A stretch of DNA of 64,000 nucleotides from an uncultured Gemmatimonadota bacterium (GCA_902825965.1 CADEDA010000002.1:186001-250000); one strand, 5' to 3'; counted from the first letter of the stretch, positions 25,231 through 33,614 are shown. Numbers and translations: made by a program. The notes: generated by a model from the letters alone, not told the origin.

Positions 25231-26748
25231 TTGACCGCTCCTGACGCATCCTCCGTTCCAGATCGTTCGCGCGACGAGAACTCCTTGGTATCGGCAGAGT
25301 TCCGCGCAAGCCTGAACCTGTTGTTGATTGACGACGAGCGGACTCTGCGGGAGAGCTGCAAGTCGATCCTGGTTGGGCTCGGCTACAAGGTGGATGTCGC
25401 CTCCAAGGGCGAAGAGGGCCTCCGCATGGCACAGCGGCGGGCCTACGACATCATCCTGACCGACCTCTACATGAATGACGTGACGGGCATCGAGCTCGTC
25501 GCGCAGGTGCTGCAGAGCCGGCCCGGCACGATCATCATCGTCATGACCGGCAACCCCAGTGTGGCCTCGAACGTCGAGGCCCTCCGTGCCGGGGCGTGGG
25601 ACTACCTCCCCAAGCCGTTCTCGGCCACCCATCTGGAGATCGTGATCGGGCGCGCCAGCCACGCGGTCATGGTTGCGCGCGAGTCCGAGTCACCCAGCGG
25701 GCGCTCCGCAGCCGAGCCCGAGTCGGATGCCCCACTCGGGGCCAGCCCGGCGTTCGTGCGCTGCCTCGACCTCGCGCGGAAGGTCGCCGCGACCGACGCG
25801 TCGGTGTTCATCACCGGCGAGACGGGCGCCGGCAAGGAGATGATCGCGCAGTACATCCATAGCCGGAGCCGTCGCCGCGCCCGCGAGCTGGTCGCCGTGA
25901 ACTGCGCCGCGCTTCCGGAGGGCCTGCTGGAGTCCGAGATGTTCGGCCACCTGCGCGGCTCGTTCACCGGTGCCGTCCGCGACAAGGCGGGTCTGCTCGA
26001 GACGGCGAACGGCGGCACGCTCTTCCTCGATGAGCTCACGGAGATGCCGCAGTCGCTCCAGGCGAAGCTCCTGCGGGTGATCCAGGACGGCGTCGTTCGG
26101 CGCGTCGGCAGCTCCACCACCTCCTCGGTGGTGAACGTCCGCTTCATCTCGGCGTCCAATCGCGACGCGGAGAAGGCGGTCCGCGACGGCGTGCTGCGTG
26201 AGGACCTGTTCTTCCGGCTCCGCGTCGTGCCCATCAAGCTGCCGGCGCTCCGCGAGCGGCAGGAGGACATCCCGCTCCTCGCCGAACACTTCATGCGGGC
26301 CTATTGGCGCCAGCACCGCGGAAAGGACACCCGTGTCCCGACGCTGACCCCGGACTCGATCCGCATGCTGCAGGCGCATCCATGGCCGGGAAATGTTCGG
26401 GAGCTGCAAAACGCGATCGAGCACACGGTCGTCCTCTTGGAGCCGGGGCAGTCGGTCGAGCCTTCCGATATCCCGTTGCACGGGACGCCGGTCCCGGGCA
26501 TCCCCGTGGTGGTGCCGGACTCGGGGGCGGCGGGGGACGACGGGATCTCGCTACAAGAGAGTTACCATGTCGCGCGCGAAAGAGTGATCTCCCAGTTCGA
26601 GCGTCGTTATCTTACTGAGCTGGTGCGGGCAGCCGAGGGCAACATGTCCAAGGCAGCCCGCCTCGCCGGCGTCGACCGTACCACGTTGTACCGCCTCATG
26701 GAGCGTCACGGCCTGCAGCGCGACGCCGTGAATCCGAACAGGAGCTGA
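25231..26748 (+). CDS. Sigma-54-dependent response regulator (NtrC family)
   Basis: This protein activates sigma-54 promoters after phosphorylation. The 505-aa product has a receiver domain (about 28-145; acceptor Asp78 in ILTDLYM) and a AAA+ central domain (about 165-400). The AAA+ domain has Walker A GETGAGKE, the sigma-54 contact loop GSFTGA (consensus GAFTGA) and GTLFLDELTEM. A Fis-type helix-turn-helix follows at the C terminus ('NMSKAARLAGVDRTTLYRLM'). The start is uncertain: a TTG here without a clear ribosome-binding site, or a TTG 18 codons later. The histidine kinase follows with a 1-nt gap. The Ala-to-Ser change in the loop is conservative, so sigma-54 contact is probably retained. 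Confidence 0.9.
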   Translation: MTAPDASSVPDRSRDENSLVSAEFRASLNLLLIDDERTLRESCKSILVGLGYKVDVASKGEEGLRMAQRRAYDIILTDLYMNDVTGIELVAQVLQSRPGTIIIVMTGNPSVASNVEALRAGAWDYLPKPFSATHLEIVIGRASHAVMVARESESPSGRSAAEPESDAPLGASPAFVRCLDLARKVAATDASVFITGETGAGKEMIAQYIHSRSRRRARELVAVNCAALPEGLLESEMFGHLRGSFTGAVRDKAGLLETANGGTLFLDELTEMPQSLQAKLLRVIQDGVVRRVGSSTTSSVVNVRFISASNRDAEKAVRDGVLREDLFFRLRVVPIKLPALRERQEDIPLLAEHFMRAYWRQHRGKDTRVPTLTPDSIRMLQAHPWPGNVRELQNAIEHTVVLLEPGQSVEPSDIPLHGTPVPGIPVVVPDSGAAGDDGISLQESYHVARERVISQFERRYLTELVRAAEGNMSKAARLAGVDRTTLYRLMERHGLQRDAVNPNRS

Positions 26749-26749
26749 G

Positions 26750-27886
26750 TTGACCGATCGCGCAGTGAGCACGGAGCGGACTCTTCGGCAGGGGCGGATC
26801 GCCCCAGCGCCGAAGTCTTCGGCCGTCCTGCTCACGGCCGAGATCGACCCGCTGATCGCGAAGTCGACCGACGAGGTGATGCGCGGCTGGGCGCAGGCCT
26901 TGGGCAAGTCGTTCGATGCGGCCGAGACGCGGAGCGTGCTGGACTGGCTGGCGCGCTCGATCGATTTCGCCTCGCGCGGAGGCATCCCGGAGCGCGGACA
27001 GGGAGCGAGTGCCCTGAGTCGGTTCCTGCTCGAGCGCACCGCCTCGGTGTTGCTGAGCCTGCTGGAGACGGATCCGAGCACCGACCGTGCGAGTGCGATC
27101 CGCTTCATGAAGGCCATCGACACGGTCCGTCGCGCCATCGAGCCCGATTGGGACCAGTACTTCTCGTCGCAGCTCTCGGGTCCGGACGGCTTGAATCTCG
27201 TCGTCGAGGTCGCGCACGACATCCGCTCCCCGCTCACGTCCATCCGCTGCTTGGCGGAGACGCTCGAGCGCGGCTCCTCCGGCGCCGTCAACGACGTGCA
27301 GCGTCGCCAACTGCGCTTGATCTACAGCGCCTCGCTGGGCCTGAGTTCGATGGCCAGCGACGTGATCGAGATCGCGCGCCGCGGGGACCAGCTGGCGGAA
27401 CAGGAGCCGGTCCCGCTCTCGATCGCCGAGACGATCGAGTCGACCGTGGACATGGTCCGGCCGATCGCGGAGGAGAAGGGTCTGTTCGTGCGGTTCGCGC
27501 TTCCGGCGTCGGACCAGCGCCTGGGCCGGCCGATCGCCCTGGGTCGAGTGCTGCTGAACCTGGTGACGAACGCGCTGAAGTTCACCGACGAGGGCGGGGT
27601 GGAGATCATCGCGCGCGCGACCGGCATCACCACCGTCGAGTTCTCGGTGAAGGACACCGGACGCGGGATCAGCGACGAGGCGCTGGCGAGCCTGTACCAG
27701 CCGTTCCGTCGCGCCAGCGGGCGCTCGGCGCGGTCGGGCTTCTTCTTCTCCGGGACGGGACTCGGACTGGCGATGTGCCGGAAGATGCTGGAGGCGATGG
27801 GGTCGGAACTGCACTACGAGACGACCGCCGGCGAGGGGACGCGGTTCTACTTTGAGCTCGAGCTCCCCCCCGTTGCGATGATGTGA
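26750..27886 (+). CDS. Soluble sensor histidine kinase
   Basis: The 378-aa protein pairs with the NtrC-type regulator just upstream. It starts at TTG, preceded by AGGAG at normal distance. There is no membrane segment. Residues about 25-145 form a helical sensory domain of a type I do not recognise. The HisKA block is EVAHDIRSPLTSI with phospho-acceptor His156. The ATPase domain has LVTNALKFT (N box), DTGRGIS (G1) and GTGLGLAM (G2). It is expected to sense a cytoplasmic signal. A GGTGTGG/CCACACC inverted pair shortly after the stop may act as a weak terminator. Confidence 0.9.
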   Translation: MTDRAVSTERTLRQGRIAPAPKSSAVLLTAEIDPLIAKSTDEVMRGWAQALGKSFDAAETRSVLDWLARSIDFASRGGIPERGQGASALSRFLLERTASVLLSLLETDPSTDRASAIRFMKAIDTVRRAIEPDWDQYFSSQLSGPDGLNLVVEVAHDIRSPLTSIRCLAETLERGSSGAVNDVQRRQLRLIYSASLGLSSMASDVIEIARRGDQLAEQEPVPLSIAETIESTVDMVRPIAEEKGLFVRFALPASDQRLGRPIALGRVLLNLVTNALKFTDEGGVEIIARATGITTVEFSVKDTGRGISDEALASLYQPFRRASGRSARSGFFFSGTGLGLAMCRKMLEAMGSELHYETTAGEGTRFYFELELPPVAMM

Positions 27887-27968
27887 GTCGCGCAGGTGTG
27901 GCCCGCCCTCCACACCGGCACGTGAACGCACCACAATTGACCCGTTTCTGATACCACCTAAGACGCTA

Positions 27969-27991
27969 CCGTACAAGAAGTTAGGGTACGG
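27969..27991. promoter_or_regulatory. Inverted repeat CCGTAC-N11-GTACGG before the priming transferase
   Basis: Perfect 6-bp arms are separated by 11 bp, with centre-to-centre geometry of about 17 bp, and lie 20 bp upstream of the candidate sigma-54 -24 box. It could be a site for the neighbouring NtrC-type protein or for a repressor. NtrC enhancers usually lie farther upstream, so the assignment is weak. Confidence 0.3.
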
Positions 27992-28011
27992 GTACACGTG
28001 GTGCCACTCGC

Positions 28012-28025
28012 GGCACAGGTTGTGC
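28012..28025 (+). promoter_or_regulatory. Candidate sigma-54 promoter (-24/-12)
   Basis: The sequence GGCACAGGTTGTGC has the required GG-N10-GC spacing and matches most positions of the GGCACG-N4-TTGC consensus; it deviates at the second T before GC. It is the only site of this quality I noticed between genes in the EPS locus. It lies directly downstream of a sigma-54 regulator/kinase pair. The expected transcript would start only about 5 nt before the annotated ATG, so either translation starts a little later or the leader is nearly absent. Confidence 0.4.
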
Positions 28026-28041
28026 ACGTTGCTGTACCGCG

Positions 28042-28761
28042 ATGACTACTCTCGACGTCGAATCCGCGCGTCTCTGGACGCGATCGTCCGCTAGGACCAG
28101 TTCGTTGCCGTCGGATCATCCGCATCGGCGCGAGCGGGCTCGCCGGGTGCTCAATGTCGTGGTGGCGGCCATCGGGCTGGTGCTCGCGGCGCCGATCATG
28201 CTGGTCATCGCGATCGTCCTGAAGCTGACCTCTCCCGGCCCGGTCTTCTACAAGCAGACCCGCGTCGGTCTTTGCCTGCGCTCGTCCACGGGTGGCAACC
28301 ATCGCCGCAAGGTCGATCTCGGTGGCCGGCCCTTCACGATCTTCAAGTTCCGCACGATGCGGGCGGCCCGTCCGGGTGAGGAAGTGCAGGTCTGGGCCTC
28401 GGCGTCCGACCCCCGCATCACCAAGTTCGGCAACTTCCTGCGCCGCACCCGCCTCGACGAACTGCCGCAGCTGATCAACGTCCTCCGCGGCGAGATGAAC
28501 ATCGTCGGCCCGCGCCCCGAGCAGCCGGAGATCTTCAAGAACCTCCGCAACGAGGTCGTCTCGTACCAGGCGCGTCAGCGGGTCCGCCCGGGCATCACGG
28601 GCCTGGCGCAGATCACCCTGCAGTACGACTCCTGCGTCGACGACGTGCGCAAGAAGGTCCAGGCCGACCTCGAGTACATCGAGTCGCAGTCGTTGCTCGA
28701 GGACCTGCGCATCATGGCGCTCACCGCGCCCGTGATGCTGTTCCGCAAGGGCTCGCGCTAA
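28042..28761 (+). CDS. Priming sugar transferase (polyprenyl-phosphate phosphoglycosyltransferase)
   Basis: This enzyme starts EPS repeat-unit synthesis by moving a sugar-1-phosphate to undecaprenyl phosphate at the inner membrane. The 239-aa single-membrane-segment protein (helix about 36-60) is the small monotopic type. It has the signatures GPVFYKQTRVG, FTIFKFRTM, 'RTRLDELPQLINVLRGEM' (catalytic Asp-Glu dyad in LDEL) and VGPRPE. About 18 extra residues ('CLRSSTGGNHRRKVDLGG') are inserted between the QTRVG motif and GRPFTIF. The gene stands alone behind a candidate sigma-54 promoter and is followed by a perfect hairpin. Confidence 0.93.
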   Translation: MTTLDVESARLWTRSSARTSSLPSDHPHRRERARRVLNVVVAAIGLVLAAPIMLVIAIVLKLTSPGPVFYKQTRVGLCLRSSTGGNHRRKVDLGGRPFTIFKFRTMRAARPGEEVQVWASASDPRITKFGNFLRRTRLDELPQLINVLRGEMNIVGPRPEQPEIFKNLRNEVVSYQARQRVRPGITGLAQITLQYDSCVDDVRKKVQADLEYIESQSLLEDLRIMALTAPVMLFRKGSR

Positions 28762-28800
28762 CGCTCGCGAGCGCTCCGCACTCCACGACCGACCCCCGCG

Positions 28801-28830
28801 ACCGACCAGTCATTCTCATGACTGGTCGGT
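28801..28830. terminator. Perfect 13-bp hairpin after the priming transferase gene
   Basis: ACCGACCAGTCAT and ATGACTGGTCGGT are perfectly complementary around TCTC. It starts 40 nt after the transferase stop and ends 18 nt before the GTG start of the Dlt-like cassette. It is probably a terminator, but its closeness to the next start means it could also act on that mRNA leader or as an operator. Confidence 0.55.
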
Positions 28831-28848
28831 TCGAGTATTCTCCCCTCC

Positions 28849-29898
28849 GTGAGCCACCCCTCGACCCCGATCGATCGCGTGCCGCGACCGGCGACGACCT
28901 GGCGGCGACTCGCCGTCACGGTCCTCTTTGCCGTCGGCACACTGGTCGCCGCGGACCGCGTCGCGTGGTGGCTCGCGCCGCCGGCGCACCTGCGGGAGGT
29001 CGAGGATGCCATGCGGGAGCTCGAGACCGGCGACCCCACGGTGCTGGCCATCGGCTCGAGTCACGGCCGCACGTTCGCGGTCATCGACGATTCGATCCGC
29101 GCGCGCAGCGCGGGCCGCGAGCGCATCCTGGCGGTCCCGGTCGAATGGGGGAAGCTCACGGCATACGCCTGGGTCCTGCGGCATCGCTTGCTCCCGGTCC
29201 TCGACGAGACCGATGCGGACGGCAGGCCACGCCGTCGCTCGCTCCGTCGCGCCATCATCATCACCGAGTGGTGGGACTCCTGCCCGTACGGGTCGCCGCT
29301 GCGCAACCTGCCCGCGCGCTCCTGGACCTGGCAGCACTACATCGCTGACGTCCGGCAGCACGGACTGACGGCGTACAACAACAACTTCCTCGGTTACCGC
29401 TGGAGCCGGTTCTGGCATGGATCGGCACTGGTGCAGGACCGGGGGCAGCGACGACTCCTGACCGCGGTGCGGCAGCGGCTCGCGCCGGCGTCGGCCGAGG
29501 CGCAGCAGGCGAACTTCGAAGTCCAGACCGCGATGTGGCGCAAGATGGTTGAGGACGGTGCCAGCTGCATCGGCAGCGCACCTGAGATGGACGCGCTCGA
29601 CTGGATGGTCGACACCCTGCAGGCCCGCGGGCTCGAGGTCACCGTCCTGCTGTATCCGCGGATGCCCGCGACGCTGTCGGAGCGCGCCAAGGCCACGACG
29701 CTGCCACAGTTCGCCGGGTTGGTCCGCGCGGCCGTCGGCCCGAAGGGAGTGTCCGTGATCGACCTCACGACGTCGGCGCCACTCACCGACGCGGATTTCG
29801 GCGCGGACTTCGACCACATCGTCCGCGCCGGTAACGCGCGGCTCGCCGGCTGGGCGCTCGACGGGCCCTTCCGGTTCCTGCTGGAGTCGCGGCCGTGA
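28849..29898 (+). CDS. Membrane-anchored SGNH-fold protein of the Dlt-like cassette (DltD-like role)
   Basis: The 349-aa protein (GTG start) has a single N-terminal membrane anchor (about residues 20-40) and a periplasmic domain with SGNH features. The nucleophile block is VLAIGSSHGRTF (Ser71). An Asp-x-x-His pair sits near the C terminus (DFDHIVRAGNARLAG; Asp320, His323). The overall shape, one anchor plus an SGNH domain of about 300 residues, is that of DltD and AlgJ-type partners of MBOAT proteins. I do not recognise a closer family. It overlaps the MBOAT gene by 4 nt (GTGA) and is the first gene of a four-gene overlapping cassette. Confidence 0.75.
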   Translation: MSHPSTPIDRVPRPATTWRRLAVTVLFAVGTLVAADRVAWWLAPPAHLREVEDAMRELETGDPTVLAIGSSHGRTFAVIDDSIRARSAGRERILAVPVEWGKLTAYAWVLRHRLLPVLDETDADGRPRRRSLRRAIIITEWWDSCPYGSPLRNLPARSWTWQHYIADVRQHGLTAYNNNFLGYRWSRFWHGSALVQDRGQRRLLTAVRQRLAPASAEAQQANFEVQTAMWRKMVEDGASCIGSAPEMDALDWMVDTLQARGLEVTVLLYPRMPATLSERAKATTLPQFAGLVRAAVGPKGVSVIDLTTSAPLTDADFGADFDHIVRAGNARLAGWALDGPFRFLLESRP

Positions 29899-31358
29899 GC
29901 CTCACCGGCGTGGCCTTCGCCCTGTTCCTGCCGCTCGTGCTCGGGGCGTACTGGCTCCTGCCGAGGCGCGCCGTGCTGCAGAACGCGGTGCTCCTCCTCG
30001 CCAGCCTGGGGTTCTACCTGAGCTGGTCACCCGAGTGGCTGCTGCTGCTCATCTTCGGCACTGTGTTGGACTTCGGGCTGGCGCAGGTCGTCGCCGATGA
30101 GCGGCGACCGACCGGCGTGCGGCGCCTCGCGCTCGGCGTCGCGGTCGCCGCGAATCTCGGCGCGCTGCTCTGGTTCAAGTACGTGGGGTTCCTGACGGAC
30201 GCGATGCACGCGCTGTTCGCGGCCGCCGGGCTGCCCTCGTCCGCGACCGCGATGGCCGTGGTGCTGCCGCTGGGCCTCTCGTACTACACGCTCATCCGCA
30301 TCGGGTACCTGCTCGACGTCCACCATCGGCGCATCGCGCCCTCGCGGTCGCTGCTCGAGTTCGCGACGTTCGTGATGTTCTTCCCGCAGATCATCGCCGG
30401 TCCGATCACGCGTGCCGGGCGCATGCTGCCACAGCTGCGCGATGCGCGCCGGCTCGACCCGACGCGCGTGGCCCAGGGTGCCAATGCGTTCCTCCTCGGC
30501 TGGTGGATGAAGGGCTACCTCGCCGACTGGATCGCGCCGGCGCTGGTGGAGCCCGTCTTCGCGGACCCTGGAGCCGCCGGAGCCGCGGCCCACTGGCTCG
30601 CGCTCGGCGGCTACGCGGTGCAGGTGTTCGGGGACTTCGCCGGCTACAGTCTCCTGGCGATCGGCGTGGCCGCGCTGTTGGGCCTGGAGCTTCCGGTGAA
30701 CTTCGACCGTCCGTTCCTCAGCCGCAGCATGCCGGAGTTCTGGCGGCGATGGCACATCAGCCTCAACACCTGGCTGTTCGACTACCTCTACGGGCCATGG
30801 GTGACCGGCACGGGCTGGCTGCGTGGCCGGATCGCGCTCACGCTGGTGCTCGTGTTCGCCCTTTCGGGGCTCTGGCACGGGGCCCGCTGGACCTTCGTGG
30901 TCTGGGGGCTGCTGCACGGCCTCGCACTCGCCGTCCACCATGGCTGGGACACCTGGTACCGCGCCCGCTGCCGCGTCGATCGGCGTTGGGTGACGGCGCG
31001 CAAGCACGCCGCCTACGCGCTGGCGGCGTGGCTGCTCACGCAGGCGTGGTTCCTCGGCAGCCTCATCCTGTTCCGGGCCGAGGACCTCGGGAGCGTCGGT
31101 CGGTTCCTCCGTGGCTTGCTGGGACAGGGGACCGGCTTCCCGGCGGAGATGGACGCGATCACGCTCGTCAATTGTGCGGTCGCCTTCGGGTTCATCGTCG
31201 TCCACCACCTCCTGGCGCTGCCCGCCGCCGAGCGCGTCCGCAGCCTGGGCGCGCGGACGCCGGCCGCGCTGCGCGGGATCTTCTACGGCGGCGTGATCGT
31301 GTGGCTGCTCGTCTTCGCACCGCTCGGGCGCGGTACATTCATCTATGCCCAATTCTGA
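29895..31358 (+). CDS. MBOAT-family O-acyltransferase of the Dlt-like cassette (DltB-like role)
   Basis: The 487-aa polytopic membrane protein has the MBOAT motifs 'FWRRWHISLNTWLFDYLY' (His287) and LSGLWHGARW with the proposed catalytic His328. It should receive an acyl group on the cytoplasmic side and export it toward an acceptor. In the Dlt system the donor is an ACP thioester. The next gene here encodes an ACP and overlaps by 14 nt, which strongly suggests the same logic. It is a different paralogue from the MBOAT protein encoded about 9 kb upstream, which has no ACP next to it. Confidence 0.92.
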   Translation: MSLTGVAFALFLPLVLGAYWLLPRRAVLQNAVLLLASLGFYLSWSPEWLLLLIFGTVLDFGLAQVVADERRPTGVRRLALGVAVAANLGALLWFKYVGFLTDAMHALFAAAGLPSSATAMAVVLPLGLSYYTLIRIGYLLDVHHRRIAPSRSLLEFATFVMFFPQIIAGPITRAGRMLPQLRDARRLDPTRVAQGANAFLLGWWMKGYLADWIAPALVEPVFADPGAAGAAAHWLALGGYAVQVFGDFAGYSLLAIGVAALLGLELPVNFDRPFLSRSMPEFWRRWHISLNTWLFDYLYGPWVTGTGWLRGRIALTLVLVFALSGLWHGARWTFVVWGLLHGLALAVHHGWDTWYRARCRVDRRWVTARKHAAYALAAWLLTQAWFLGSLILFRAEDLGSVGRFLRGLLGQGTGFPAEMDAITLVNCAVAFGFIVVHHLLALPAAERVRSLGARTPAALRGIFYGGVIVWLLVFAPLGRGTFIYAQF

Positions 31359-31620
31359 TGCCGAGCTCCGTCGGCTGATCATCGATTGGCTCGACGATCA
31401 GTACCACTTCGGTGATGCGGAACAGTTGATCCGCGACGACGAGCAGTCGTTCCTCGAGACCGGCGTGCTCACGAGCCTCGGGTTCGTCCAACTGGTGCTG
31501 TTCCTCGAGCAACGGCTGGCGATCACGTTGGACCGCGCCGCGCTCACCCGGGAGAACTTCGACGGGATGGGACGCGTCGTGCGGCACCTGCGCGCGCATC
31601 TGGGCCCCGCGTCCGCGTGA
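31345..31620 (+). CDS. Acyl carrier protein of the Dlt-like cassette (DltC-like role)
   Basis: The 91-aa acidic helical protein matches the phosphopantetheine-binding family: 'SFLETGVLTSLGFVQLVLFL', with Ser44 as the likely attachment site. The residue before it is Thr, where most carriers have Asp (DSL), a visible deviation. It overlaps the MBOAT gene by 14 nt and the ligase gene by 4 nt (GTGA), so all four products are probably made in fixed proportion. I infer that the following AMP ligase loads it and the MBOAT protein unloads it. Confidence 0.87.
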   Translation: MPNSDAELRRLIIDWLDDQYHFGDAEQLIRDDEQSFLETGVLTSLGFVQLVLFLEQRLAITLDRAALTRENFDGMGRVVRHLRAHLGPASA

Positions 31621-33614
31621 ACACGCCGTCGATCGTCTGGCAGCCGGATCCGGCCCGGGCGGCGGCATCCCAGCTGGCGAGGTTCCAGCAGTTCGTCGAA
31701 GCGCGGCACGGCCTGCGATTCTCGACCTGGGCGGAGTTCCACCGTGATTCCGTGGTGTCGTTCCGCCGCTTCTGGTCGGACTTCCTGGAGTGGAGCGCCG
31801 TGCGCCGCGCCGGGTCGGCGGAGCCCGTGTGCGAGGGCGATACGATCGAGCGCGCCCGATTCTTCCCGGCGCTCCGCCTGTCCTACACCGGCACGGTGCT
31901 CGACGGCGGCGGACAGCCGGACGCGGCGGTGGCGGTCGTGGAGTGCCACGAAGCCGAGACACCGACGGCGGCACTCCAGGTGCGCGAGGTGACGCGTGGT
32001 GAGCTGCGGCGGGACGTCGCGCGCATCGCGCAGGCACTCGAGGCCCAGGGCGTCGGGCCCGGTGACCGCGTGGTCGCGCTCGCGGCGCATGATGCCGACA
32101 CGATCGCCGTCGCCCTCGCCGCGACAGGGCTCGGTGCGACCTGGTCGTCCTGCGGACCCGAGCTCGCGAACGAGGCCGTGCTCGCGCGCTTCGGGCCGCT
32201 GGAGCCGGCCGCCTTCGTGGTGACCGGCCAGTATCGCTCCGGCGGCGTCCGCCACGACCTGCTCGCCCGGGCGCGCGAGGTCGCAGCGGCGCTGCCGACA
32301 CTGCGACTCACGGTGGTCACCGGGGCGGCGGCGGACGCCGCCGTCACCCGCGACGCGGCGCAATGGCCGCATCACCTCGTCGCGCTGCCGCAGTTGATGG
32401 CGGGGACGGAAGCCGTCACGCGCGACTGGACCTTGTTGCCCTTCAACCAGCCGCTCTTCCTCCTGTTCTCGTCGGGCACCACCGGCGCACCCAAGGCAAT
32501 CGTGCACGGTGCCGGCGGGACGCTGCTCGAGCATCTCAAGGAGCACCGGCTGCACGGCGACCTCGGCCCAGGCGATCGGCTCTACTACCAGACCACCTGC
32601 GGCTGGATGATGTGGCATTGGACCCTCTCCGGCCTCGCGACCGGGGCGGCGATCGTCACGTACGACGGGTCGGTGGCCACTCCCGACGCCTCCGCGCTCT
32701 GGCGTCTCGCCGCACGCACCGGAGTGACCGTGCTGGGAGCGTCGCCGGCCTTCTGGCAGTACACGCGTGATTCCGCGGTGTCACCGCGCACGCTGGGCAC
32801 CGCGCAGCTGCGCGCCCTCGCGTCCACCGGCTCCATGCTCGACGACCACTGGTACGACTGGGCACGCCAGGAGGTCGGCGAGATCCCGCTCATGTCGATC
32901 TCCGGAGGGACGGACATCATCGGCTGTTTCGTGCTGGGGAACCCGACCCTGCCGGTGTACCGCGGCGAGAGTCAGTGCGTGAGCCTCGCGCTCGATGTAC
33001 GCGCCCTGGCGGACCCCGCCGGTGGACCGGACGAACTGGTGTGCGGGACACCGTTCCCGTCGCGACCCCTGGCTTTGCTGCACGACCACGACGGGTCCCG
33101 TTTCCACGAGGCCTACTTCGCCGCGCACCCGGGCCTCTGGACGCACGGCGACTTCATCGAGCTCACCGCACGGGGCACGGCGCGGATCCTCGGTCGCGCC
33201 GACGCGGTGCTCAAGGTGAAGGGGGTCCGCATCGGGCCGGCCGAGATTACCGGCATCGCACGCCGTCTCCCCGAAGTCCGTGACGCCATGGCCGTCGAGC
33301 AGCGCCACGCCGACTCGCCGGGCGGAAGCCGGATCGTGCTGCTCGTGGTCCTGCAGGACGGCGTCGCTCTGGATCGCGCCCTGGTGCATCGCATCAAGCG
33401 CGCGATCCGGGACGGCGCATCCGCGGACCACGTGCCCGCGGTGGTCGCGGCGATCCCCGAACTGCCGACCACCCTCAACGGCAAGCTCTCCGAGCGCGCG
33501 GCTCGCGAAGCCCTGGCGGGCCAGGTGCCCGTGAACCGCGCGGCGATCCGGAATCCCGAGGTCCTCGACCTGATCCGGGCTTTGCCGGAGGCCTCGCGGG
33601 ACCACCCCGCGTGA
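31617..33614 (+). CDS. Acetoacetyl-CoA-synthetase-type AMP-forming acyl ligase (DltA-like role)
   Basis: The 665-aa enzyme belongs to the acyl-adenylate family. Its N-terminal segment ('VWQPDPARAAASQLARFQQF' and the following tryptophan-containing part) is typical of acetoacetyl-CoA synthetase. It has the phosphate-binding loop FSSGTTGAPKAIVHG from residue 284, and LKVKGVRIGPAEI in the hinge region. The catalytic Lys lies in TLNGKLSE (Lys623). Acetoacetyl-CoA synthetase normally activates acetoacetate with CoA. Position directly after an ACP and an MBOAT gene suggests that the adenylate is passed to the carrier protein instead, as DltA does with D-alanine. The acyl substrate, acetoacetate or a relative such as 3-hydroxybutyrate, is inferred from the family. 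Confidence 0.85.
   Translation: MNTPSIVWQPDPARAAASQLARFQQFVEARHGLRFSTWAEFHRDSVVSFRRFWSDFLEWSAVRRAGSAEPVCEGDTIERARFFPALRLSYTGTVLDGGGQPDAAVAVVECHEAETPTAALQVREVTRGELRRDVARIAQALEAQGVGPGDRVVALAAHDADTIAVALAATGLGATWSSCGPELANEAVLARFGPLEPAAFVVTGQYRSGGVRHDLLARAREVAAALPTLRLTVVTGAAADAAVTRDAAQWPHHLVALPQLMAGTEAVTRDWTLLPFNQPLFLLFSSGTTGAPKAIVHGAGGTLLEHLKEHRLHGDLGPGDRLYYQTTCGWMMWHWTLSGLATGAAIVTYDGSVATPDASALWRLAARTGVTVLGASPAFWQYTRDSAVSPRTLGTAQLRALASTGSMLDDHWYDWARQEVGEIPLMSISGGTDIIGCFVLGNPTLPVYRGESQCVSLALDVRALADPAGGPDELVCGTPFPSRPLALLHDHDGSRFHEAYFAAHPGLWTHGDFIELTARGTARILGRADAVLKVKGVRIGPAEITGIARRLPEVRDAMAVEQRHADSPGGSRIVLLVVLQDGVALDRALVHRIKRAIRDGASADHVPAVVAAIPELPTTLNGKLSERAAREALAGQVPVNRAAIRNPEVLDLIRALPEASRDHPA

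Noticed and set aside
12269-27961. Hexamer TTAGGT seen in three intergenic regions (12269 +, 25162 -, 27956 -)
   Set aside because: At this length several copies are expected by chance, and the flanking bases do not align into a longer motif.
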